The notes beneath the pieces are model-generated. The model was not told the origin of the DNA and searched no databases. It worked only from the letters and a program-made list of their open reading frames with translations. DNA of 64,000 nucleotides from the NCBI GenBank assembly GCA_050084985.1, contig JBITNC010000001.1:87420001-87484000 (forward strand), read 5' to 3'. The stretch is from Nageia nagi. Its lineage: Eukaryota > Pinophyta. Each line of letters opens with the position of its first letter. Position 1 is the first letter of the stretch. The position numbers were made by a program, and so were the translations under genes. Positions 12,771 to 25,368 of this stretch are shown here, piece by piece.

Positions 12771-13610
12771 TGCAATATTGGGATAGAGCAAGTAAGAGAA
12801 AAGAAGAAGAGAAAGTAAAAGAGTTCTCTTCCAAATAGATACAAAAAATATGAGAACTTTTTACATATTTGTGAAGTAAGAAAGATCTAGTTTGAGACTC
12901 ACTACTTTTCCAAATACAATCGTTAACCACAATTTATTTCAATGTATATGAAGTAGTCATCCAATTGGAAGTCATGAAAAGTCTCCAAGAGCTTGCATAC
13001 ATAAGGTAAGTAACCTACAATATCAAAGGAACCTATAATTCATAAGTAGCTCAAATAACAAGATCAATTAGATGCATCATATTCATATCAATAAATATAG
13101 ATGAATCATACAAATATCATCATGAACGAATCAATGGTGTACTATAAGTCATCATGAAGATGCCATGCCATAAAACTTATATTCACCTACTATATATAAA
13201 ACATGTGTTGATTATCATTACCAAATAGAGGATGCACATACGAGTTCCTCATATATGAATAACTAAATAGTGCCAAAATACACATAAGAGTTTCTCACAC
13301 ATGCATAACTGAATAATGCTAGATTGAATAAAAAATATAGTATGCACGTATGAGTTCTTCACATATAGATAATTGAAAAGTCCAAAAAGACACATAAGAG
13401 TTCCTCACACATGGATAACTAAATAGTGCTATATTGACCAATTTTGTAGAATAAGTTCCTCACACAAAGTGAACTTACCACAAAGGTGTACAACAAAATC
13501 AACACTATACAACATAAAATCCTCCTAAGGGTGAATTTGTCATCATAAATATGAATTCAATATAAGAATTTAAATTTCACTCCCCCTTGAGGGAAACTTA
13601 ACCAACCCAA
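12771..13610 (-). repeat. C1 3' noncoding region with five hairpin repeats
   Basis: No coding sense. Between 13,242 and 13,476 five copies, about 50-60 bp apart, each pair AGTT with AACT (or AATT) across about 14 nt: 13,243-13,264; 13,289-13,310; 13,353-13,374; 13,399-13,420; and the best, AAGTTC...GAACTT at 13,453-13,476. That last unit is homologous to the hairpins of C2 (48,486-48,846): both are 24 nt. Placement between pol and 3' LTR is the same in the two elements. Confidence 0.7.
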
Positions 13611-16505
13611 TAGCATCCCTAAGCTTACAGAACTAAGCTTCTAGGAGGGGCTTGGTGAACAAATCAATAGAGTTCAAGGTGGATGGACAATACTCTAGTG
13701 TATGATACCATCAAAAACCTTCTCTTTGATAAAATGGACATGGATTTCTACATGTTTTATTATCTAATGGAACACAAGATTCTTAGCCAAAGAAATAGCC
13801 AATTGATTATCTAAAAAGATCAATGATGATCCACCTTGCTCATACCTAATTTATTTTAGAATATGCCTTAGCCAAATGGCTTCTTGGGTTGTAATAAACA
13901 TGGCATGATATTTAGTTTCTATGGTGGAAAGAGAAATAATAGGTTGCTTCTTGGAAGCCCAAGAGATAGCACCTGAACCAATGCTAAACACATACACAAA
14001 GGTTGACTTCCTATCATCTCTATCTCCCCATAATCAAAATCTAAGAATCTAGAGAGAACAAACAAGGGTAACTTGGAATACTTGAAAGCAAGATCCTTAA
14101 TTCCTGTAACATACCCCAAGGTTTGATTAATAGCATTGAGGTGTTCAACATAAGGTTTTTGCATGAATTGTGCTATTAGATTCATTGCAAAGGTAATATC
14201 TAGCCTAGATATAGTTAAATACAAAAGACTACCAAATAATTATCTGTAAGTTGTAGGACCAGCTAACTAAGAGATGGAGCTTAGAGAAATAATGATTCTA
14301 GAAGAGACTAGGATTGCAACATATCTACACTCCTTCATTCCAAACTTTTACAAGATGTATGATATATATTTAAAAGGTTAAGATGTATTAATACATTTGC
14401 ATTCCAAGATAGTAATGTAAGAGACCAAGATCAATCATTTAAAAGGTTACCTAAAGTTTGGATATGCACTCTTTAATGATTTCATCATTATTTTCAGTAA
14501 TCAAAAGATCAACCACATAAAGGAGAATAAAGACCACATCTTTTCCTTAATTGAGCACATATAGATCAAATTCAAAAAAATACTTAGAGAATCCAATGTC
14601 TACAAAGTACCCTAAAATCTTTCTATACTAGGCTCTAGGTGCTTGCTTAAGTCCATATAATGACTTATTTAGCTTGCACATAAAGGAATCTTTACCTTCC
14701 ATAATAAACTCTTTTGATTGGTTCATGAATATTTTCACACCTAAGTCACTATTAAGAAATGCACTCTTGACTTCAAGTTGAAAAAATTTCCATCCTTGAG
14801 CTATAGAAAGATCAAAGATAACTCTCATAGTAGGCATCTTTGCCACAGGAGCAAAGGTTTCTTCATAATCTACATCATATTTCTGAGCAAAACCTTTAAC
14901 TACTAACCTTGCCTTGTATTTTTCAATATATCCTACTAAATTGAACTTGACCTTATAGATTCAATTATTACCAATCACATTATTTTCATTAGGATAAGGA
15001 ACCAAGTTCTAAGTTTTATTTTTCATAAGCATCTCATATCCCACTTTCATGGGTTCCATCCAGCATTCATGCTTAGAAGCTTCTTTAAAGGTTGAGGGCT
15101 CATGCTTATTTTCAATCTCAAAAATTAAGGATTTGTTCAAGATCATGCTCCTTGTTACCCTTTGTCTTGGAGAATTTTGTTCCTAAGGTGACTTATCTAC
15201 ATCAATATCCAACCGGCTAAGAGAAACTGAAGAGTCCTTTGGATCATCAACATCCTCATTAGAAGTAGATTTTTTAAGATCATTGAACTTTACATCTCTT
15301 GAAAGAAACACTACTTTATAGGTTGGAGAGAAGAGCTTGTAGCCTTTATGTTGATTGTGATAATTCATAAAGATGCTTTAGCTCTTTCATCAAACTTCTT
15401 CCTTTTCTTAGAAATAATGTAGGAGAATGCTTCACAACCAAACACCTTAAGGTGAAAAATATTAGGTTTTCTTGTTGACTATGCCTCAAAAAGAGTTTTA
15501 CTCTGAAAAGCTTTTATGGGACACCTATTCAAGGTGTAAATAGCAGTGCTCATAGCTTCACCCCATAATAATTAAGAAATATTATCCAACATGCATCTAG
15601 CCATATCCATAATTGTTCTATTTTTCCTTTCGATAACACCATTCTACTGAAGAGTGTATGTCATTGTAAATTGCCTCTTGATTCCATACTTAGCACAATA
15701 GTCATTGAACTCATTACTGTTATATTCTCCTCCATTATTTAATCTTAACATATTAATTTTAAGGTTAGTTTGATTCTCAACAAAGGCTTTAAAAACCTTA
15801 AAACTCTTAAAGGTTTGATCTTTGTGCTCAAGTAGATATCCAAAGGTCATCCTACTAAAGTCATCAATAAAGGTTAGGATGTAAGATGCTCCTCCAAATG
15901 ACTTAGTCTAAAATGGATCCATAAAATCTAAATGCACAAGTTGAATAGGTTGAAATGCTCTTGTTGATTTATCTTTTTCAAATTTTTGTCTATAAATCTT
16001 ACCAAGAATGCACTTCTCACATAGACCAATTGAAGGAAAAATTAAAGGCAAACCTTCCATGAGTTCTTGATAATTCATGACTTGAATACTCTTGTAATTA
16101 AGGTGACCTAAATGATAGTACCAAAGATTACCTTTAGAACACACACTAGAAGTAAGACACTTCTTTAATGGAACTTGATCCATAATGTAGAGGTTATCTT
16201 TCACTGATCCTTTAACCAAAGTGACAAGTCCTTTTTTAATGCACCAAGATTGAGAGTCAAACTCAAAAGAGTACCCTTTTCTAGAAACTTAGATCATAAA
16301 GAGAAGGTTCATCCTTAATTTATAAATATAGAGAATATTTTCAAGAAATTTTTATAAATCAACACACTTCCAATTCCTTGAACTTCAAAGGTAGATTTAT
16401 CACCTATCATAACTATATCCTTTTTATACTTGTGAAAGTTCTCAAACTTTTTTTTTTTCAAAGCATAGGTGATTAGTGCAACCATATTTAACAATCCATT
16501 CAAAT
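13611..16505 (-). pseudogene. C1 pol remnant (protease, integrase, RT, RNase H)
   Basis: Minus strand, in order: protease WIVKYGCTNHLC (16,500-16,440), where the catalytic D-S of the usual DSG is replaced by K-Y, so the active site is gone; integrase from WYYHLGHLNYKSIQ and CEKCILGK (16,219-15,908) through MLRLNNGGEYNSNEFNDYC (15,850-15,644); RT from FFQLEVKSAFLNSDLGVKIF and LNKSLYGLKQAPRA (14,846-14,628) to LTISRLDITFAMNLI (14,224); RNase H remnants such as [10 protein letters not shown] and KHVEIHVHFIKEKV (13,920-13,620). Numerous stops and frameshifts break it. Confidence 0.88.
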
Positions 16506-17545
16506 GAAAAAGAGTGAGACAAGGAGTATATCATTGCAACAAAATTAGCATAAATATTTTTCCTTCTTTTATAGTTCTTTACATTTCCATTACCTTTGTT
16601 CTTTTCCTCTCTTTTCTTATTATAGCAATCAATTTCTTTATGACCTTGAATGCTACAATAGTTACAATTACCATCAAACTTTTTCTTAGGATAAGGAGTG
16701 TTTACTTTACCTTTTCCATCTCTGTACTTGAAATGATTATTGTTGCCATTATTCTTGCTGCTGTGATTGTTATTTCTGTTGTTCCTATTGCTATCGTAGC
16801 CATTACCTCTTTTCTCAAACCTTTTTAAGGAAGAAAGAAGATTTTTTTTTTTATGATTTAACTTCTTAAAAAAAATTTTTGTTGAGCAAAGGGCAACATT
16901 ATTATCTTTAGAAGAAATCAACAATTTATTCTTAAGGGTTTTCTCATACTTCAATAGGTGCCTAGATAGTTTCTCAAGGGAGATGATTTTTTCTTCATCA
17001 TCAAGCCTTATTTCCATAACTGTTACAAATTTCTCAAACTTTGAAGATAGAATTTGAAGAATTATGAAGACCATGAAATCATTATTTATCCAATTACACC
17101 CATAAGCAATAAGTTAGGTCCTTAGGTCAATGATTTTGTTCAAGTAGATAGCCACATTTTCATCTTCCCTTTGATAAGATTGAAGCAACTTTTGGAGAAT
17201 GGTAAACCTTCTTGAAATGTTTGAAACAAGGTAGATTTGTTTAAACTTATATCATGCTTCCTTTATTGATATTGAAAAATAAATAATCAAGAGCACATCA
17301 TGTGAAACTACACAATAAATCATGGAGGTTACCATCTCATTCTTTGTGTTGTAAGCCTCTAGTGCCTTCTCATCTGTAAGAGATACAAGGTTCTCATTCA
17401 ATATTTACCAAATATTCCTTAACTATAATTTAAATCTCATGTAAGATTTCCAAATCTCATAGTTGGAACCATCAAGAATGTGTTTGGGTAAAAAGGATTA
17501 TCCCATTTGCTACACAAGAATGTGAAATAATAAGCATGTGGTTTC
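16440..17545 (-). pseudogene. C1 gag remnant
   Basis: Minus strand. The N-terminus reads PKHILDGSNYEIWKSYMRF near 17,490, matching the start of C2 gag, but an early TAA leaves no usable ATG. The later part is a 210-codon open piece (17,074-16,442) with FIILQILSSKFEKFVTVMEI, a long Asn/Arg-rich stretch, the zinc knuckle CNYCSIQGHKEIDC (CX2CX4HX4C) at residues 137-150 and then the protease start. It would form the particle and bind element RNA. Confidence 0.8.
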
Positions 17546-20470
17546 AATAAGCAACATTAAATATTAAGTTTTAAGTAAATAATACATGTTACATTTAACA
17601 TTAAAGACATGCTTGATTTGATTCACAAGTGCAAATATTTTACAATTCAAATAATAACCCAAGTACCCAAATACATTTCTCATCTCAAGAACTATAGATA
17701 TAGAGTGACATTATTGAGGCTTGTTTTCTTGTCTAAAATTAAGCCTTCACTTGGATGCCCACATAAGAGGAGCCTAGGTCCTACCAATCCTCAACCAGTT
17801 CTCCTTAGATAATAATACACTCTCATAAGTAGAAGTACTAGCTATTTTCTAAGGTTTCGATGTTTATTGGATCAACCCAATTATTAATCTTGATTAGGTT
17901 TTAAGTTTTCCTCCTAGGTCATTAGGATAATTCTTGAATATATGTGCGTACATGTGGTATCATTACACACATACTTGTCCACCTAATAGAGTTATGTCTA
18001 AACTAACAAAGGACAGGGGAAAATTAGAAGTATGAACTTTTCACTTGGATCATCAGACTTAAAGGCTTCAATCTTCCTATCCTCACTTCATGGCTCTCCA
18101 AACAAGTCATGTTGCAAAATGTATACATGGATGTGTTCATTTTAGGGGCTTGCTCATATTAATATTTGCATAAGAAAATAAAGCAAAATATGAAACATTA
18201 ATTAAAGAGCATAAAACACCATCCATTCAAAATTTTGAAACCTAAGTGTCTAATGGGTTTTGTTTACCAACCCTTAAAGGACATCTTTACATCATTCCTA
18301 ATTTTTCAAGTTCATTCTATACTTTACATAAGATAGGGATTCATCAAATGCATCATAAAAACATTTTAAGTAATATGCAAGCATTATTTCCATATGCATC
18401 ATTTTATATACTATTCCATTCATAAAGACTTTTAAAGCAAACATTTTAAGAGGCATAAGCAAGGAAAAAGGAAGTAAATTGCATCATAACTCTAAAATTT
18501 TAAGTACTATATGCATTACTTTAAATTAAAAGTATGCATCTAAGTAAGTTTTAAAAAATGCTCTTTTTAACAATTTTTAAGTAAAGAAATACATTTTTTT
18601 ACCTTAAAAATTGAAGTACTAAGCATCAACTTAAATAAGCATGCATTTATTAACTTAACAAATAAGTACTAAGCATGCATATAAGCTCCCTTATTTAAGT
18701 AATAAGCATGTGTCATATCCAAAGCTTGCATATGTCCTTTTTTTTTTGAAGGATACTTTAAAAAATTACATTCTTTAAAGTTGTAGGTTCTAGGTATTAA
18801 AAAATATTACCTTTTAATGTAAAAAAAAAAATTAACTTTGACATTAAAAAATTGTCATCATTGTATGAATTCTTAAAAAATTACTTATATATATATATAT
18901 ATAAAGAGATGCAATCCTTATTTTGATTCACCTTACAAGCATTATATGATGATTGTAAGACATTAAAAGCTTTGGTGTAATCCTTATTCCACTTAATGTC
19001 ATATTAATTAAGAAAAAATCGCTTGTCAAAGAAGGTATAGAAAAAAAATATAAACAAAGGGTAGCATTTAATGGAGTCTTATGGCCTTTACTACCTCAAG
19101 TAGGGAGGTCTTACACATTAAAAAAAATAAATGTGTAAAGTACTTATTTACTATGTGCTTCTCAGTATGCAATCTTCTTCCTTTCCAATCATTGCTATCA
19201 AAAAAGAAAAAGGAGAGGGATGAGGATGCAACATCTTAGAGAGTGTATTAAGGGTATGGTGAAGTGATTGACGACTATAATAGGCATGATGAAACATGAG
19301 GTCAAGAATCAAATATGCAAAATTTGATTAAAGGTGGTGATAGTGCATTTGTCAATGGCCAATGGCTTAGGACCACATTCAAAAAAGGAGCTACATATGA
19401 ATGGGAAGGGGCAATGACAGTGACTAGTAGGAGAAGTTAGAAGGAAGGTTGAGCAAGATCAAATGATGAGTGCTAACACAAAGTATTAGAGGTAAAGGAG
19501 AATAACATGTGTATCAAATCTACTATTATCACTTAGGTTAGAAGGAAGGAAATGTGCCAACATAGAGCTAAGGGCTCAAATGGTAGGTGCACCTAGGTGA
19601 TGCTCAAGTGGTCATAGGTTCAAAGCATTGAGGGAGGGCCATTAGAAGTTGAATTTAAGCCCATCAAGGAGCCATAAGGTCCTACTAATGGTGGCCCTAC
19701 TCCTAATTTAGCTTGCATATTTACCAAAAAAAATAGCAATGAGGGCAAGAAAATAGCTGATTGGGAGGAGGTCACAAATGGACTAAAGTGGAGGCCAAGT
19801 CATATCCATTTAAAGCAAAGATACATAGGGAAACCCTAAATAATAAATATGCTCAGTTAGAAGCATTCAAAGTGCATAGAAAAACCCTTGCTATTGACAT
19901 CAATATGAATAATGTAGTCAAAAAATGCATTTGAATTCTGGGTTCATTCCCAGTCCAAGAGGGTAAAGCCTTCTCTAAAAACAAAATGTACTCATAGAAA
20001 AAAAATTATTTAAGGCCCCTTCCCTTTTTAAAGTAAACATATTAAAAAAAAAGTGGCCCCTTCCCTTTTTAAAGTAAACATATTAAAAAAAAAGTATCTA
20101 ATTTTCCTTTTTTTTTAGATTTTAAAAAAATGATACTTATAAAGATTGCAAAAAAAAATCTTTTTAAACATAAAATCAATATCTATATGGTAAAAAAATG
20201 CAACATTATTCTATAATAATAATATATTATTGTGTTTTAAGCAATTTTATAAAAGAATAGCTCAACCAAAAAAATTTGCACAATAATAAAATTGTTATTT
20301 TAAGCAAATTTTTCTCACAAAAAAAAACTTGCAATTAACACATAAATAATGTTAGTATATTAAAAAAAATTAAGATGGAAGGAATTTATACCTTCTTTTA
20401 GTTTTACCTCAATAATAAATTGTAGGAAGAGGAATGAAGAACACCAAAATGTTGAAGAGGAGCTACCACA
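17546..20470 (-). other. C1 long 5' leader
   Basis: About 2.9 kb between PBS and gag without a clear open frame. Parts (around 17,900-18,130 on the minus strand, with atgacttgtttgg and aatgaacacatcca) match the C2 leader (43,975-44,040), which shows common descent. A plus-strand stretch at 19,250-19,900 reads loosely as protein (see findings). The PSAT fragment of C2 is not seen here. Confidence 0.6.
20014..20095. repeat. 41-bp tandem duplication (two copies)
   Basis: 20,014-20,054 and 20,055-20,095 are near-perfect copies beginning ggccccttccctttttaaag. They end exactly where the 9.5-kb duplicated segment begins. Confidence 0.9.
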
Positions 20471-20486
20471 CCAAGCTCTGATACCA
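20471..20486 (-). promoter_or_regulatory. C1 primer-binding site (initiator tRNA-Met)
   Basis: Minus strand TGGTATCAGAGCTTGG starts a few bases after the 5' LTR. TGGTATCAGAGC is the standard plant copia PBS complementary to the 3' end of initiator tRNA-Met. Confidence 0.93.
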
Positions 20487-20489
20487 AAT

Positions 20490-20991
20490 TGAAGGAACTA
20501 ACACTAACAAGATAATTCCTAACCAACCAAGATCACATGAAAGCTCTCAATTCACATCTAACTATCACACAAAGCAATATCACAAAGATAACATAAGATG
20601 TAAGTGGTTTCTCCAACTAGGAGTACATCCACTAACTATATCTTTACTTCAATCACAAATACAACTCTCTTACAATCCTTCTAATCTCAACTCCTACACT
20701 TCTATCCTATAGCATAAATTTACTCCACAAATTGGTGTGTGATCACAAAGAAGGAGCCTTCTATTTATAGGCCAAAATCTCTCTTTGGATCATCTTTTTA
20801 TTTAATGTACAAAAGCATTACATGCACATCCTTTTACCCAAGGGGCATGCTCATGACATGGAGTGTAGGACAAGTTACATTATCATATTCACTTAAATAC
20901 TTAAGGTATCAAATGATACCGTTAAGTATTAGTGAATTTACATAGAATACTTAATATAAGCCTTTACAATATTGCATTATACATTCGAACA
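20490..20991 (-). repeat. C1 5' LTR
   Basis: Partner of 12,260-12,759 and of the duplicated copy at 29,994-30,494. Ends TG...CA on the minus strand (plus-strand tgaagg...cgaaca). Followed on the right by the target duplication ctaga. Confidence 0.93.
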
Positions 20992-21680
20992 CTAGAATCC
21001 CCAAAGGGTGAGCTACTTGGATATGCTTGTAGGCCCATGCCTGAAGAGTAATAGTGACTGAAAATGAGGTCCTATGGCCTAAAGAGTTAAAGAAAAGCTC
21101 TTAATAAATCTAGGCTAGTAGTGTGGGATCCCAAGTGTATATCATCCCTTGTTGTAGCATACTAACCATTATGGGTAATAATGACCAAGGAGATCTCCCA
21201 CTATCAATATCTAGGAGAGCATAGCACTGTATCAGTCCCATTAGGTAAGAGTCCCTAAGAAGACCCTGATGGTCATTCCTCCAATACCTAAGGTATGGAA
21301 GACCTAAAGAAAACATCTCGCTCATAACTCCATCAATAGCACCTACCTTGTAAACTACTATATAGCCGGGTGCATTGAATCTTGATCGATCATATGCTAA
21401 ATCCATTGACCTTGAATAGGTAAGTGGTATAGATGGTGGATGTCCTCCATCGTGATAGTCATCTCCCTTGTAGGAAAATGGGAGGTATAAATTGAAGAAT
21501 CCCCCCTCTCCAACAAGGCTGAAAGTAGTGAGTAGTCCTAGTGAATGCAACCCATGTAGGGCCTAGCTCCAAACCTAACCACATAAAGAAAGATCTGGTC
21601 AGCAATGTCAACAAAACATAGCCATCCTTGAGTATGCAAGCATATTTACCTCTTAGCTTGAAGACATCTTAAACCTAATA
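20992..21680 (-). pseudogene. PMD (plant mobile domain) pseudogene, N-terminal half, unit 1
   Basis: Minus strand. From about 21,640: VDIADQIFLYVVRFGARPYM, then LLSALLERGDSSIYTSHFPT and REMTITMEDIHHLYHLPIQG. The pattern L-x-ALxERW...T-x-H-x-P-x-GEMTxTLxDVxxLLxLPxxG is the N-terminal signature of plant mobile domain proteins. A shift to another frame gives a 146-codon open piece (21,550-21,110) with YLRYWRNDHQGLLRDSYLMG. The usual W after ALxER is G, and stops follow QGQWI. Sequence continues across C1 into 11,150-12,254. Confidence 0.6.
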
Positions 21681-22583
21681 GAAATTAGTGATAAAGTAAG
21701 TTCAAAAAAAATAATTTTGCAAACACCAATGATCAAGGTCTAAGATTGCCAACATTTAATACTTGAACGTCGATGATCCTGAACCCTTCAACTCTAGTTG
21801 GTGAATGTGGTTGAGATTTTAAATTTTTTACAAAACATTAAAAAATAAGCCCAATCTAAGAAAATGAATGATTAAGAAACACATAAATATTATTCATAAG
21901 CATCCTACAGCTCCCATTTCTTCAAAAATAGATTAAAAATGAATTAATAAGAAAAAAATGAAAATGGGGGTTTTAAAACTTACCTCTTCCCTCATGGGCC
22001 TCTTATGTGGTATGGATCATCCTTGTGGTAGCATCATGACTCAAATCAATAATAAAAAGGGAGGTATAGGTTCAAACATTTAGATGGTAGGCTAGGGGAA
22101 ATAAGAGCTCTGATTTGGTACTGAAAAGCAAATTAGAAAGTGACAAGTGAACTTTTCCTTTTTATTGCCTTGCACAATCGAACGTCAATGATCGTAAGTT
22201 AGGAAAAAAATTAATTAAATTAAAATTATTATTATTAGAAAAAGTTTTTTCTTAAAATGCTCAAGTTATATAGGTATTTCAACAAGAGAAAATACATGGT
22301 ACTTTCCCTATGCGCTTCATTAAAAGCTTAAAAAATACAAAATTTTGGAGAATGTTGAAAATTCTTTAGGTCAAGTTAGACCTAAAATTAATTATAAATA
22401 TTGGTGAGAAAATTCAAAATAAAATAGGGTAATTTATAAACCCTTGCATATATCTTTTGAACAATCAATAATGCTCAATTAAAAATGAAAAAATTATAAT
22501 CTAAACAAAACATCTATTCATGAAAGATGCCCACATCAAAACTATCCTAAAAATATCAAAAATAATATAAAACCATAAAAAAT

Positions 22584-22585
<2 letters not shown>

Positions 22586-22620
<35 letters not shown>
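22586..22620. repeat. AT/GT microsatellite
   Basis: Five or so AT units followed by about fourteen GT units. In unit 2 (51,457-51,480) the GT tract is shorter and interrupted by an extra G. Confidence 0.95.
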
Positions 22621-24077
22621 CAAAGGCAAAATCATGGTGAGTTCTTCACTTGTTAAAACTTAATATAGAGTTAAGGGTCTTTTGAAAAAATTAAGACTCT
22701 TAGGTAACTCTAAATTTGAAAAAGATCCTTCTTTTAGCAAAAAAAGAAGGCAATTTTTGAAATGATTAAAATTGTTGGATGAACTTTTGCACAAGATCAT
22801 CAAGTAACCTATTTGCTAGGACAAAATTAGGATGATTAAAAGTTGATTGTATTTGCAAGGGAACTTCTTTATCACATACTAGATATGGTAGAATCCTGAT
22901 GGCTAAGACTCCATCCGTATCCTGCCAACACAACATAATGGTATAGTGGTGATCACCTAAGTTATGCCTTTCACTACAACCCTTTATTGTTTTCAAAACA
23001 TGTCAAATGCAAAAGATCAAAAATAGATTTAGTCATAATCCAATCACTCAAATTTAGCTTATTCATAGAGAATGAGTTAGTTTGAAACCTTGAAGTAAGA
23101 TCAAGAGGTACAATTCTAAGACTTGATTGCACCCCCTTTTCTAATAGGCTTAGTTTTTTTAAATAATCTCCACCTATAAAATGTTAAATATTTCAAAAAA
23201 GGGGAAAAATGTAGACACTTAAAAATGACCCCTCTTTCAATAAATGAAAGAGAGGAATAAAATTTTAGGCAAATATTAAAGTTTGCTAAAAATCTATTGA
23301 TCATTGGTGATTCAACACAATCATCAACGATCATACCTGATTGCTGGTGCCCAATATGTAATCACCAATGATCATGTAAACAAAAAACACAAAGAAAAAA
23401 TTGAAAAATTAGGCACCCAAAGAAACAAGCTAATGGATCAAGGATGAGTCATCCTTGATCCTATGATTTCCTTACGTGAATTTAATTCATGACAAGGTTG
23501 AATGAGATTTTTCATCCAACCTTGCCTTCCAAAATAGCAACTAATGTTGCCTTAGAAAAATTATAAATAAGATTATTCCCATAAAGGAAGAGAGACATAA
23601 TGAAATGCAACCTTACTCTACTGAATTTGAGCTAGACTATCAAGTACATTTTAGTTTACTATTTTTACTCACATACATGTTTATTTCATATTATTTATTA
23701 TAATCATAATGCATGAAGAAGTATGCTTGATGGGTTGTTGATTTGTGCATGCATAGGATTTCGATACTAGCAACTGATTAAAGCAAGGAGAAGCCAAAGG
23801 ATAACCACAAAGAAGCAGTTAAAATCATTCTTATTGTAGGTTCAATCAAATGACATCTAGAGCTTGAAGACATCAGCAATGAAGGACCTCCAGGAGGTCT
23901 ATATTACACATTGTATTGAAGCCCTCCATTGCGAGGCAATCTATAATTAAAACTAAAGCTTATTCAAAAAATCAATAAAGAGTTTCTATTAGTTGTGATA
24001 GCTTTTATTTCTGCATGTTTGTAGGGTTGATTTTTGAGTAAACAAATGTATTAATGTAGTTAATTATTAGTTTCTTG

Positions 24078-24097
24078 ACATAGATGATCATCTATGT
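24078..24097. repeat. Perfect 20-bp palindrome
   Basis: ACATAGATGATCATCTATGT equals its own reverse complement. In unit 2 the left half is tandemly repeated (52,932-53,028). Confidence 0.95.
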
Positions 24098-24409
24098 TAA
24101 TAATTGATGAGCATTGTGTGTTAATTATCAAAGATTCAAGATGCATGCATTCATAAAAATTATAAATAAACAATTATACATTTATCTACGTATCAAATAA
24201 ATACTAGTTTCATAAAGTTGTTTAAAACAAATTCCTTCATCAACATAGGAAAAATCCATAAAGTTCTAACAAATTAATTACAGGTCCATATAAATTGACT
24301 CATAGCTGTGGTAGCTGGAACATGTTTATTAGAGAACCAACTCTATTTATGTACACATCTGAATTTTCTAAGACATTCAGAATGTGGTCTATGAATATAT
24401 CTTCATCTT

Positions 24410-25332
24410 CCTTTTCATCTATTTGATTTACTCTCCTTCTCTCTCTCAATGATTTTCATAATGCTATTGCTTTGTCATAGGGAAAAAATTTTTAGCATAT
24501 GATGTGAGACATAAATTCGTAATCAACTTTCAAGATTTTTTTCTAATCTATTTTGTATTTTTGATTTAACATACTCTAAAGCATTGAAAACCCTTTCATC
24601 TTCCATGGAACCCAAAATAATTGTCTGATAGAGTTTGTATAAATTAAAATACTTTGACATTGAATCTAATAGCATACTACTTGGATACAATTTTTTCCAT
24701 AATCATGTTATAGAACCAAGCTCTAATGCATTCAATAATTCTTCAAACTGTCCAACCATTTTCAAGCCAAAAGTTCTAGATTGTTGAATCAAATCCTTTT
24801 TGTCTAAAATTCCTTTTATCTCAACACTATTTACTTCAATAGTTCTTCCAAAATGATTAACTATATTCTCCATATGTTTATTAAAAAATTGACTTGTATT
24901 GCTATAATCCGATATCGGATTCCAAAAATTTGAATTTACCACAGCCATAGCTTCAAGAATATAATCTCTATGAAATCTTTCTCTAATTTTTGTTGTTAAT
25001 GTATCTGAAATTATTTGAAGTTTAATCCTTGATTCCTATAAAATTCTTTCAAATTTGATCGATGTTACATGAACTTTCTCAAATCAAATTCAATAGATAA
25101 CATTACACCCTATCTTTCAAAACAATATAGAGGAATATATATATCATTGACACTAATACAAAGTTAGTCAACAATATTGAATCTTAAAAAACTTTTTGGA
25201 TTTTTCACATATTTCAATGAATTCCAATTTTCAAATAATGGATCTATAAAATCTATTTCATACAATTTGTTAATAGTCTAGCATACCCATTTCCTTGCAC
25301 TTACAAAATCAATTATCATATATATATATATT

Positions 25333-25368
<36 letters not shown>

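Larger units (their letters stand above)
12255..20996 (-). mobile_element. C1: complete but decayed Ty1/copia retrotransposon with TSD
   Basis: Two LTRs of 500 and 502 bp (12,260-12,759 and 20,490-20,991) bound an internal region with gag-pol on the minus strand. The flanking 5-bp target duplication is ctagg (12,255-12,259) and ctaga (20,992-20,996); the duplicated right flank at 30,495 still reads ctagg, so the right copy here mutated later. The LTRs differ by many substitutions, so the insertion is older than C2. Domain order gag, protease, integrase, RT, RNase H is that of copia. C1 and C2 are related: both have a leader of about 3 kb, matching leader segments, the same polypurine tract and the same 3' hairpins. 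Confidence 0.93.
21681..24409. other. Noncoding part of duplication unit 1
   Basis: No gene seen. Contains a mixed AT/GT microsatellite (about 22,586-22,620), a 14-bp perfect inverted repeat (23,299-23,312 with 23,360-23,373, gatcattggtgatt/aatcaccaatgatc) conserved in unit 2, and the 20-bp palindrome at 24,078-24,097. The 24,098-24,565 part is absent from unit 2. Confidence 0.6.

Noticed and set aside
16514-16828. 104-codon hydrophobic plus-strand frame
   Set aside because: Antisense of the Asn/Lys-rich gag and zinc knuckle region of C1; the hydrophobic residues come from complementing AAY and AAR codons.
20739-20945. 68-codon frame, nearly the same at 30,243-30,449
   Set aside because: Inside the C1 LTR and its duplicated copy; no protein features, similarity reflects the duplication.
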